From the NCBI RefSeq assembly GCF_033568475.1, contig NC_133123.1:138400062-138464061 (forward strand): DNA of 64,000 nucleotides, given 5' to 3'. The DNA comes from Henckelia pumila (lineage: Eukaryota; Streptophyta; Magnoliopsida; Lamiales; Gesneriaceae). Under the pieces are notes generated by a model. That model was not told the origin of the DNA. It did no database searches and saw only the letters and a list, made by a program, of their open reading frames with translations. Positions 1 through 9,658 of this stretch are shown here, piece by piece; the first letter of the stretch is position 1, and every line of letters starts with the position of its first letter. A program made the position numbers and the translations under genes.

Positions 1-875
1 ATTCATGAAATCAATTTTTATGCTATGATTGAAATTCTATGGTTGAGCAAATAAAATATTTTAGTTGGAAATTGAAGTAGTGTGGCCATTTATGGGCAGT
101 TTTCTGCCATTTATGTATGGGCAGTTTCTGCCATTTATGTATGGGTGGTTCGCCACCAGCCTCGTACGATGGTTTCTTAGACTGATCAGTCGCACTATAA
201 GTATGGGTCACACTTACGGATAGGACCATTCGATGTTAAGAAAATAAATGCTCAACAACTCAAGTATGTATGTTATGTATTATGTATTTATGTTTATTTA
301 AGTAAGTTATGTTATGAAATTTTTAAGCATGCTCATTCATGTATATGTATGTATTAGTACTAAATTGTTTTAAATTATTTTGAACCCTTGTTAGTATGCA
401 TGTTGGGCCTCTAGGCTCACTACACTGATATGGTGCAGGTGAGTGAGTACGTAGAGGAGCAGGTTACTCCTACCGGTGGTGAGGACGTATGAGCAGCGCT
501 GCAGTAGCCCCGTGACCGTGACAGCTTCTGAGTCACCGTGCATGATGTCATGTGAAACATTTTATTATATTTTAGTGGTTGAGGTTTATGGGAATATTTT
601 ATTAAATGTTTTAGTGCATGCACATATTTTAATTATTTTATTTATGCAGTATTTTTAATTCTAGGGTTGACTCAGATGTTTAATTATTTTAAAGAATGCA
701 TTGTTTTCTTAAGTATTTAATTGTTTATTTATTTAGTCATGAATTTATTTTAAGTATTTTAATTCAGTGCATATATGTATGGGCATATATGTACATATTT
801 TATTTAGTAGTTTATAAAAAAAAAAAAAAAAAAAATTTCCGCATATTTATTTATTATAGAGTTAGGGTCGTTTCA
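1..875 (+). repeat. Element A 5' LTR (3' part only)
   Basis: The sequence matches the 3' LTR of A at 17685-18554 almost base for base and ends in GTCGTTTCA directly before the primer site. By eye the two copies differ by one substitution (about position 782), a GAGT duplication near 440, a 2-bp indel near 652 and changes in the A-run near 820-835. Such similarity points to a recent insertion. The first two thirds of this LTR are outside the window. Confidence 0.93.
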
Positions 876-877
876 GT

Positions 878-889
878 TGGTATCAGAGC
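878..889 (+). promoter_or_regulatory. Primer binding site of element A (initiator Met tRNA)
   Basis: TGGTATCAGAGC begins two bases after the LTR end. It is complementary to the 3' end of plant initiator methionine tRNA, the usual primer for minus-strand DNA synthesis in plant retrotransposons. Confidence 0.93.
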
Positions 890-947
890 ACGGTCCTTGG
901 AGGGGTCACTACTGCCATGCTAGCTCAGAAATCCACGCTACCGGTCT

Positions 948-1060
948 GTAAGTTTTAAATGTTTATAGTATGATTTAATTTCTAGAATTTAAAGTTAGCC
1001 TTAATTTTAAACACTTAGTTATGCAAGGCGATTTACGTAAATAAATATGTGGTGGTGCAG
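948..1060 (+). other. Putative leader intron of element A
   Basis: A consensus donor GTAAGT (948) and an acceptor GTGCAG (ending 1060) bound a 113-bp AT-rich stretch that ends one base before the gag ATG (1062). Removing it would delete upstream ATGs at about 958, 971, 1020 and 1047. Element B has the same 113-bp segment with the same donor and acceptor (8284-8396). Splicing is inferred from sequence only. Confidence 0.5.
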
Positions 1061-1061
1061 A

Positions 1062-2114
1062 ATGCCTCCCAGACAGGTGAATCGACGTGGGAGACCTCCA
1101 CCTCCACCGCCACCTCAGCAGCACCCCATGACAGCACTGGAGCAGGCCAGTGCCACGATGATGGCGGGTATTACTGCCTTGCTGGAGCAGCAGGCTGCCC
1201 GTCCCAGACTGTCCCACGAGGAGGACGTCGCAGAGAGGTTCCAGAAGAAGGGGCCTAAGGAGTTTGTGGGGACCACCGATCCGTTGGTGGCTGAGGGATG
1301 GATTCGCTCTCTTGAGTCCATCTTCGATTATATGGGGATCACAGACACCGACAGGGTGAGCTGTGCGACGTATATGATGAGAGGCGATGCAGCCCTTTGG
1401 TGGGAGGGTGCAGTTCGAGGGGTCCATTTACCTACACTGACGTGGGCTGAGTTCAGGCGTATCTTCTACGCCAAATATTTCACTGAGGATGTGCGCAGTC
1501 GCATGATCCGGGAGTTCATGAGTCTCCGTCAGGGGGACAGATATGTTGTGGAGTATGTGAGCCAGTTTGAGAGGGGCTGTCACTTTGTGCCCATGATTGC
1601 TGATAGTCCGCAGGAGAAGCTGCGACAGTTTGTTGAGGGCCTGAAGGCTGAGATCAGGCATGACGTACGTATGGCAGACGTCTTTACATATGAGTCTGCA
1701 GTCAGCAGGGCCTTGCGTTTCGAGGAGGGACGGAGGGAGATACAGAGAGAGCAGCAGGGTAAGAGGCAGTTTGTGCAGACAGGGTATCAGCGACCATCTT
1801 CGCAGCCACATGCGAAGAAACAGTCTACAGGGCCATCTAAGGGCCCGAATCAGCAGAGGCCTCAGGGGAAGCCACAGCAGCAGACTAGGGGCGGGGCCCC
1901 TACTCCAGGGAGATATCCAGTGTGTCCGAAGTGCCAGAAGATGCATTCCGGGCAGTGTCTTATTGGAGCAGGAGTCTGCTATCATTGCAAAGAGCCAGGG
2001 CATCAGATTTCCAACTGCCCGCAGAGGCAGAACGTCAGTGGGCGAGTTTATGTGATGCAGGCAGAGGAGGCAGACCCAGATACCTCCTTGATCACCGGTA
2101 TACCTAACCCCTAG
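1062..2114 (+). CDS. Gag polyprotein of element A
   Basis: This 350-codon open frame encodes the structural Gag protein that forms the virus-like particle. It starts MPPRQVNRRG after a proline-rich run. A Retrotrans_gag domain occupies roughly residues 55-220, with the WWEGAV and FYAKYF landmarks. A Gln-rich basic linker follows, then two Cys/His clusters, the second a standard CX2CX4HX4C zinc knuckle near residues 310-325. I chose ATG 1062 rather than the upstream in-frame ATG 1047 because the latter lies inside the putative leader intron and element B starts at the equivalent place. The stop at 2112-2114 lies inside an intron-like segment (2098-2295), so this frame is the unspliced product. 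The frame is intact although pol is broken. Confidence 0.9.
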   Translation: MPPRQVNRRGRPPPPPPPQQHPMTALEQASATMMAGITALLEQQAARPRLSHEEDVAERFQKKGPKEFVGTTDPLVAEGWIRSLESIFDYMGITDTDRVSCATYMMRGDAALWWEGAVRGVHLPTLTWAEFRRIFYAKYFTEDVRSRMIREFMSLRQGDRYVVEYVSQFERGCHFVPMIADSPQEKLRQFVEGLKAEIRHDVRMADVFTYESAVSRALRFEEGRREIQREQQGKRQFVQTGYQRPSSQPHAKKQSTGPSKGPNQQRPQGKPQQQTRGGAPTPGRYPVCPKCQKMHSGQCLIGAGVCYHCKEPGHQISNCPQRQNVSGRVYVMQAEEADPDTSLITGIPNP

Positions 2115-2295
2115 AACTTTTTCAATTCTTTGCTTTTGTTTAAATTGCGATTATATCTGAATGCCTGTTACATGAGTTTAATTATCAGCATGCTAGAATA
2201 AGAATTTTGTTTCTTTGTGATTAGAATTAAGGATTTTAGTGTTTTAACCTTGGGAGCATAGTGGTATGAATTGTTGGGAAATCTTCTGCGTGCAG
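2098..2295 (+). other. Intron-like segment between gag and protease, element A
   Basis: GT at 2098 and CAG ending 2295 flank 198 bp of AT-rich sequence. It separates the last conserved gag residues from the first conserved residues of the protease segment. The length is a multiple of three and the flanking frames agree, so its removal gives one continuous gag-pol frame, while leaving it in gives gag with a stop at 2112. Element B has the same boundaries with a body of different length and sequence. This is evidence for splicing, not proof. Confidence 0.6.
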
Positions 2296-5200
2296 GGAGA
2301 ATTCTAGTTGGAGGCAACTCCACGTTTGCGTTGCTAGATTCAGGAGCCACGCATTCGTTTATCTCCCGAGATTTTATCAGACGGATAGGCATTTCACCGG
2401 AGGTTGTAGACAGTGGTTACGATGTTACCATGCCATCCGGACAGGTTATCACTACCACTAGTGTCATCAGGGATCTGGCATTGGAGTTGCAGGGACACTC
2501 CATTCGAGCAGATCTAGTGGTTCTTCCTTTGACTGGGTTTGACTTGATTTTGGGTATGGACTGGCTATCAGTTAATGGAGCTTCGATTGATTTCCGACGT
2601 AGGACAGTGTCAGTGAAGCCAGCAGGAGGAGAGATGTTTACTTTCTTTGCATCTCAGTCTAGCAGTATTCCTCAGATGATATCACTTGTTCGTGCGAGGA
2701 AACTGTTGCGCAATGGATGTCAGGGTTTTCTTGCTAGTGTGGTCACTACCTCAGACGTTTCTAGCAGATCTTTTTCAGATATAGAGGTGGTACGTGACTA
2801 TCCAGATGTTTTTCCTGACGATGTTGCAGGAGTTCCACCAGTGAGAGAGGTGGAGTTCAGTATTGAGTTGTTGCCGGATACTGTGCCTATCTCTAAGGCA
2901 CCGTATCGACTTGCTCCTACAGAGATGAGAGAGTTGAAGGAGCAGATTCAGGAGCTGTTGGAGAAGGGCTTTGTTCGTCCTAGCTTTTCTCCATGGGGAG
3001 CTCCAGTGTTGTTTGTGAAGAAGAAGGACGGCAGCATGAGATTGTGCATTGACTACCGAGAGCTCAACAGAGTCACAGTGAAGAATAAGTATCCACTACC
3101 GAGGATAGAGGATTTATTCGATCAGTTGCAGGGAGCTTCGGTATTCTCCAAGATCGATCTGCGATCTGGTTACCATCAGCTGAGAGTCAGAGATTCAGAC
3201 GTGTCTAAGACTGCCTTTAGGACACGATATGGGCACTATGAGTTCTTGGTGATGCCCTTTGGGTTGACCAATGCTCCAGCAGTTTTTATGGATCTCATGC
3301 ATCGTGTTTTCCAGCCGTATCTAGATCAGTTTGTCATTGTATTCATTGATGACATATTGATCTACTCGAGGAGCATTGAGGAGCATACACAGCATTTGCA
3401 TACAGCCTTGCAGACTTTGAGGGAGCATCGACTGTTTGCAAAGTTCAGTAAGTGTGAGTTTTGGTTGGAGCAGGTGGCGTTTCTAGGCCACATTATTTCT
3501 AGGGATGGGATCGCAGTGGATCAGTCCAAGGTGCAGGCAGTGAGGGATTGGGGGATTCCAAAGAATGCTTCGGAGATTCGTAGCTTCTTGGGTTTGGCAG
3601 GATACTATAGGAAGTTCATCAAGGGTTTTTCCTCTATTGCAGTACCCTTGACTTCCTTAACCAAGAAGAACGCGAAGTATAGTTGGAGTCCAGATTGTCA
3701 GAGGAGCTTTGATCAGCTGAAGGATGCACTTACTTCAGCACCTGTGTTAGCTATGACAGTGCCACATGAGGAGTTAGTGGTGTACACCGACGCGTCCAAG
3801 CTTGGTTTGGGCGCAGTACTTATGCAGAGTGGCAAGGTTATCGCATATGCGTCGCGACAGTTGAAGATTCATGAGCAGAACTATCCGACGCATGATTTGG
3901 AGCTTGCAGCAGTGGTATTTGCGTTGAAAATCTGGAGGCACTATCTTTACGGCGAGAAGTGCAAGATTTTCACCGACCACAAGAGCCTCAAGTACTTCTT
4001 CACCCAGAAGGAGTTGAACATGAGGCAGCGCAGATGGCTTGAGCTTGTTAAGGACTATGACTGTGACATTAGCTACCATCCGGGTAAGGCTAATGTAGTG
4101 GCAGATGCTTTGAGTCGGAAGTCGTCAGTGATATCATGTTTGACTGTACAGTTACCACTACAGACCGAGATTCAGAGATTTGGTTTGGAGTGCTATCCGA
4201 GTGGCCATGCACCGAGCTTGTCAGTGTTGACGGTGCAGCCAGTTCTGCGAGATCGGATTAGAGAGGGATAGTCCACTGATGAGGAGCTACAGCGATGGAG
4301 ACAGAGAGATGAGGCCAGAGGTAATCTCTTGTATACAGTGGAGGATGGCATCGTTCAGTACCGTGGGAGGATGTGGGTACCGAACGTTGATCAGTTGAGA
4401 GCCGAGATTCTAGCAGAGGCTCATGCATCTCCGTACTCCATTCACCCGGGAGTACGAAGATGTACCGAGATTTGCAGTTATTGTATTGGTGGCCTGGGAT
4501 GAAGAGTGACATCGGGAGAGTGGTGTCAGAGTGCTTGACTTGTCAGCAAGTCAAAGCAGAGCATCAGCGTCCAGCAGGACTTCTTAGACCTCTCCCTATT
4601 CCGGAATGGAAGTGGGAGAATATTACGATGGACTTTGTGGTTGGCTTGCCGAGGAGTGCCAGAGGTTGCACAGCGATTTGGGTGATTGTGGATAGACTCA
4701 CCAAGTCAGCTCATTTCTTGCCGGTGAGGACTAACTATACTTTGACACAGTATGCAGAGCTTTACATTAGAGAGATTGTTAGACTGCATGGCATACCAGT
4801 GTCTATTGTGTCAGACAGAGATCCGAGATTCACATCTGCGTTTTGGAAGAGTCTGCACACGGCTATGGGGACTAGGCTTCTGTTCAGTACAGCATTTCAT
4901 CCCCAGACAGATGGTCAGTCTGAGAGAGTGATCCAGGTTCTCGAGGATCTTCTGAGAGCTTGTGTCATCGATTTTCGAGGATTTTGGGAGACTAGACTGC
5001 CATTAGTGGAGTTTACCTATAACAACAGTTTTCAGTCGTCTATAGGTATGGCTCCATATGCAGCACTTTATGGGAGAAGATGCAGATCTCCGGTGCATTG
5101 GGATGAGGTTGGTGAGCGGATTTTGTTGGGTCCGGAGATTGTGCAGCAGACAGCTGACATTGTGACGCTGATTCGAGATAGGATGAGGACTGCGCAGAGT

Positions 5201-5558
5201 CGGCAGAAGAGTTATGCAGATGCCAGACGACGCGATTTGGAGTTCGCCGTAGGTGATCACGTATTCTTGAAGGTGTCACCTATGAAGGGAGTAGCGCGTT
5301 TTGGACGGAGAGGCAAGCTTAATCCGAGATATATAGGGCCATTCGAGATCTTGGAGCGAGTTGGCACGTTGGCCTATCGTTTAGCTCTACCTCCAGGGCT
5401 AGCGGCAGTGCACAATGTTTTCCATGTATCCATGCTTCGGAGATATGTCTCCAACCCGTCGCATGTGTTGGATTTCGAGCCCTTACAGTTGCCACCAGAT
5501 CTTGTGTACGAGGAGAGACCAGTGCGGATCTTGGCTAGAGAGGAGCGGAGGCTTAGGA
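2296..5558 (+). pseudogene. Pol of element A (protease-RT-RNase H-integrase), broken
   Basis: The reading frame runs from the protease ([10 protein letters not shown], Asp codon 2337) through the reverse transcriptase (FIDD near 3342-3353), RNase H ([10 protein letters not shown] near 3784) and the integrase zinc and DDE domains, to the GPF motif and start of the chromodomain-like tail. Three lesions are visible. A TAG stop at 4269-4271 stands where B has CAG. A single base is missing near 4444-4451 relative to B. Element B is inserted after 5558. The remaining 36 or so codons of the tail continue at 15736. The product would have been the replication and integration enzymes. Confidence 0.93.
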
Positions 5559-8211
5559 TGTAACACCCGGTATTTTTAATTACATAAATCCGCCTGCATA
5601 ATTAGGATATTTAATTATTTAAATTTATGATTTATGGGTTAAATAATTATGTGAATTATTTGTGCATGATTTAATTTATTTTTTTAAGCATTTAACCCAT
5701 AATTAGTGATTTTTATGATTTTTAGTATTTTTATTATTTGATCATGTAGACGGGACCGTGGACGGACGAGATGACAACTTTCGAGCCAAATTATTTTATG
5801 AGCCTTTTTGGAGCCTTAAAATATTATTTTGAGTTTTATTATCTCAAAATTTTAAGTATTTAATTTTATATAATTTTAGGAGTCCATTTTATTCAAAATT
5901 AGCCATAATATTGACTTTTTAGTATTTTTAAAATTCCCTTAAATTGTTATTTCGAGATTTTTATTTTGTTATCAGATTTTTTTAAAAGTTTTAATTAGGA
6001 GTTTAAGTTGTATATTTAATATTTAAAACTTTTTATCCTTATTTATTTAACCTATATTTTAATTAACACAAAAATTAAACCTATTCTACCCAAACCCTAT
6101 TGCCGATCGTTCCACCATCAGCCGCCCACCTCCACTATCCATTCTCCATCTTCTTCAACAGATAGCTTTCTCCAAGAACACCATAGCCACCCTTTTGAAG
6201 GTCCAAGCTCGTTTTCGTCGCCCCGTCGTCCCGGAACCGTCTCACGCTCGCGTTTCTCGTCGTCTACGGTGAAAGGCATGATTTCTTCTTGAATTTTCGT
6301 ACCATCTCAGTTATATTAATATGCGTATGGTGTATGTATTAAATTCTTAAAGAAATTTCAGAAAAATATGTTTACCTCTCGGTTGCACACACATAGCGCC
6401 TTGTTTTTCATTGACATACACACGTTTTCATGGTTATGGACGGCTAGGGTGCTGGTCAGGGGTTCCTAGGTGGAGTAAGGGTGGTTTGGGCTCGAGTGGC
6501 TCGAGTGGTTCGAGCCAAACGAGCCCAAGTTTTGAGCTAGTGCAGTCGGCGGCCATGGTTCGACGCAGGTAAGGGTTTCGTGTTCAGGGGCTTCGGGTTC
6601 GTGGTTCCTGGCTGCATGGGGGCTGGGGCCTGGTTAGGTTAGGTCCGCCCGGACGTGGACTACGTCCGGGCGGCGGCGCTCCGGCCAGGGGCGGCCGGAG
6701 CCGGCCGGCAGCAGGCCAAGAGGGCCTGCTGCTCACGGCCGAGAGGCAATGGGAGAGGGGGGATCGGGTTGGGCTAGGTTAGGGGTCTGGGTCGGGTCTG
6801 AGTGGTCCGGGTCGGGTCGGTTAGGTAGTGGGTCGGGTTAGTGAGTCCGGGTCCGAGTTTGGTGGGCCGGGCTCGAGTATTTTATTTTTAAAGTATTGTA
6901 CAAATTTATGTGTTTTTGGGTCAAATAAATTGAAATAAAATTATTTGGACTCCCAAATAATTTTATTTGAACTTTTAAAATTTTAATTAAGTTAGTCCAT
7001 TTATTTTATGGGCTTTTGGGCCCATAAAAGTTAATGGGCCAGTCTTTGGGTTTTTGGGCCCAATGGGCCAGTTTAAGTGTTATTGGGCTTAGTGTAATTT
7101 TTAATGGGCTTTATTAATTTAATTGGTCTTAGAATAATTATTTGGGCTTAAAGTTTGAAATAATGGGCTTAAGTATGTTAATGGGCCAGTTTTAAGTTAA
7201 TGGGCTTGAGTGTTAGGGTCAGCAGTCCAGGACCATCCATGAGAAAATTTGCATGTGTCCTGATTATATATTTAATTATTTTTATGCATTTAAGTTATTT
7301 TAATATTTATATGTTAATAAGAAATTAAATTAAATATATATGATGGACACACATTTTATTCAAGTACATGCATTCATGAAATAATATTTTATGCATAATT
7401 TAATGTTTAAGTTGAGCAATAAAAATATTTTATGTTGGAAGTTGAAGTAGTGTGACAATTTAAGGGGGATTCGTCCCCATATGATTGAAGGGCAGTTTAC
7501 TGCCAATTTAAGAGGTGATTCGTCACCGGCCACGTACGTAGGTTTCCACGCTGATCAGTATTTAATGTATGATTTAAGGTTACACTACGGATACAACCAT
7601 GCTATGTTAGAAAATAAATTGCTCAATAATGTTATGTATAATGTTATTTATGTTTATTTAAGTTAAGTTATGTTATGAAATTTTTAAGCATGCTCATTCA
7701 TGTATATGTATGTATTAGTATTAAATTGGTTTAAATTATTTTAAACCCTTGTTATGTTAGCATGTTGGGCCTCTAGGCTCACTACACTGGTATGGTGCAG
7801 GTGAGTACGTTGAGGATGACGTTGTACCCACCGGAGGCGAGGACGTATGAGCATGCATGCAGTGGCCCCGTGACCGTGAAATATTCTGAGTCGCTATGCA
7901 TGTTTTTGTGTTGTCAGCATGATACATTTTTATTATTTTCAGTGATTGAGGGTCTAGAATATTTATTTAATATTTTCAGTGCATGCAAACTTTTATTTAC
8001 TTATGCAGTATATTTTTAATTAATGTTTGACTCAGATATTTATTATATTTTTAAGAATGCATTTTTATTTAAGTATTTATTTGTTTATTCATTTTAAATA
8101 TTTTTATTCTGTGCATATATGTATGGGCATATATGTACATATTTTATTTAGTAAGTATAAAAAAAAAAAAATTTCCGCATATTTATTTATTATAGAGTTA
8201 GGGTCGTTTCA
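5559..8211 (+). repeat. Element B 5' LTR
   Basis: A 2653-bp LTR beginning TGTAACACCC and ending GTCGTTTCA. Notable contents in order are a CT-rich stretch near 6090-6290, three strong hairpins (6645-6732), a G-run-rich stretch (about 6760-6870) able to form G-quadruplexes, eleven TGGGCC/TGGGCT motifs at about 7005-7210, a TATA-like stretch near 7336, and a CAG/GTGAGT splice-donor-like site at 7798-7806. U3, R and U5 borders cannot be fixed without transcript data. Confidence 0.96.
6645..6732 (+). other. Triple hairpin in LTR of B
   Basis: Three consecutive perfect stem-loops. H1 is a 12-bp stem 6645-6656/6662-6673 with a 5-nt loop. H2 is a 9-bp stem 6678-6686/6693-6701 with a 6-nt loop. H3 is a 10-bp stem 6708-6717/6723-6732 with a 5-nt loop. 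The 3' LTR copy is at 14164-14251. The LTR of A has the same three stems (16942-17030), with three paired substitutions in H1 and different loop bases in H2. The pattern suggests selection for base pairing in RNA or DNA; the function is unknown. Confidence 0.8.
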
Positions 8212-8213
8212 GT

Positions 8214-8225
8214 TGGTATCAGAGC
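8214..8225 (+). promoter_or_regulatory. Primer binding site of element B (initiator Met tRNA)
   Basis: TGGTATCAGAGC lies two bases after the LTR end, as in element A. Confidence 0.93.
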
Positions 8226-8283
8226 ACGGTCCTCGGAGGGGTCCTCACTGCTATGCGAGCTCAGAAATCCACGCTACCGGTCT

Positions 8284-8396
8284 GTAAGTTTTAAATGTTT
8301 ATAGCATGATTTAATTTCTAGAATTTAAGTTAGTATTAATTTCAAAACACTTAGTTATGCATGGCGATTTACGTAAATAAATATGTGGTGGTGCAG
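8284..8396 (+). other. Putative leader intron of element B
   Basis: A GTAAGT donor at 8284 and a GTGCAG acceptor ending 8396 bound 113 bp directly before the gag ATG (8398). The position and length are the same as in element A, and upstream ATGs would be removed. Splicing is not demonstrated. Confidence 0.5.
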
Positions 8397-8397
8397 A

Positions 8398-9468
8398 ATG
8401 CCTCCCAGACAGGTGAATCGACGTGGGAGACCTCCACATCCACCTCCACCTCCACCGCCACCTCAGCAGCACCCCATGACGGCACTGGAGCAGGCCAGTG
8501 CCACGATGATGGCGGGTATTACTGCCTTGCTGGAGCAGCAGGCAGCCCGTCCCAGACTGTCCCACGAGGAGGACGTCGCGGAGAGGTTCCAGAAGAAGGG
8601 GCCTAAGGAGTTCTTGGGGACCACCGATCCGTTGGTGGCTGAGGGATGGATTCGCTCACTTGAGTCCATCTTTGACTACATGGGGATCACAGACGCCGAC
8701 AGGGTGAGCTGTGCTACTTATATGATGCGAGGCGATGCAGCCTCATGGTGGGAGGGGGCAGTTAGAGGAGTCCATCTACCGACTCTGACATGGGCTGAGT
8801 TTAGGCGTATCTTCTACGCCAAATATTTCACTGAGGACGTGCGCAGCCGCATGATCCGGGAGTTCATGAGTCTCCGCCAGGGGGACAGATCAGTGGTGGA
8901 GTACATCAGCCAGTTTGAGAGGGGCTGTCGTTTCGTGCCCATGATTGCTGAGAGTCCGCAGGAGAAGCTGCGACAGTTTGTTGAGGGCCTGAGGGCAGAG
9001 ATCAGGCACGATGTACGCATGGCAGACGTTTTTACATATGAGTCTGCAGTCAGCCGGGCTTTGCGTTCTGAGGAGGGTCGAAGAGCGATCCAGCTAGAGC
9101 AGCAGGGGAAGAGGCAGTTTGTACAGACAGGATATCAGCGACCATCTTCGCAGCCACCTGCGAAGAAGCAGTATACAGGGCCGGCTAAGGGCCCGAATCA
9201 GCAGCATAGGCCACAGCAGCAGAGGCCGCAGCAGCAGCAGAGGGGCGGGGCCCCTAATGCCATAGCTCATCCCACTTGCCCGAAGTGCCAGAAGATGCAT
9301 TCGGGACCTTGCCTATTGGGAGCAGGAGTTTGCTTCCACTGCAGAGAGCCGGGGCATCAGATTGCTAACTGCCCCAGGAAGAAGAACACCGCTGGTAGGG
9401 TGTTCGTGATGCAGGCTGAGGAGGTCGATCCAGACACCTCCTTGATCACCGGTACATCCTATCCCTAG
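8398..9468 (+). CDS. Gag polyprotein of element B
   Basis: A 356-codon open frame, collinear with the gag of A. It has a proline-rich N-terminus (longer by two His-Pro type repeats), a Retrotrans_gag core at roughly residues 60-225, a Gln-rich linker, and zinc-knuckle residues near the C-terminus (CFHCREPGHQIANC). The frame is uninterrupted. The last codons and the stop (9466-9468) lie inside the intron-like segment 9452-9658. Because gag is intact while pol has two stops, B could supply particles but not its own enzymes. Confidence 0.9.
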   Translation: MPPRQVNRRGRPPHPPPPPPPPQQHPMTALEQASATMMAGITALLEQQAARPRLSHEEDVAERFQKKGPKEFLGTTDPLVAEGWIRSLESIFDYMGITDADRVSCATYMMRGDAASWWEGAVRGVHLPTLTWAEFRRIFYAKYFTEDVRSRMIREFMSLRQGDRSVVEYISQFERGCRFVPMIAESPQEKLRQFVEGLRAEIRHDVRMADVFTYESAVSRALRSEEGRRAIQLEQQGKRQFVQTGYQRPSSQPPAKKQYTGPAKGPNQQHRPQQQRPQQQQRGGAPNAIAHPTCPKCQKMHSGPCLLGAGVCFHCREPGHQIANCPRKKNTAGRVFVMQAEEVDPDTSLITGTSYP

Positions 9469-9658
9469 TATTTTCATAAATTCTCCTTTGGTTAAAGATT
9501 TAGTATTTAATTTGAAATTCTTGTTATTTGGGTCATTTAACTGCATGTTAGAATAGGAAGCATGTTTTACTTGTGATTAGAATTAAGAACTTGTAGTGAC
9601 TCGTTTGGGAAAAAAAATTAGAAGTGGTATGAAACTGTTGGGAATTTTCTGCGTGCAG
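9452..9658 (+). other. Intron-like segment between gag and protease, element B
   Basis: A 207-bp segment from GT (9452) to GTGCAG (ending 9658). It is AT-rich and a multiple of three, with matching frames on both sides. Its boundaries are at exactly the codon position seen in A. The body differs from that of A in sequence and by 9 bp in length, while the flanking codons are conserved. Confidence 0.6.

Noticed and set aside
1428..2003. Long minus-strand frames opposite gag and pol of A, B and D
   Set aside because: They shadow the real plus-strand genes and carry no domain.
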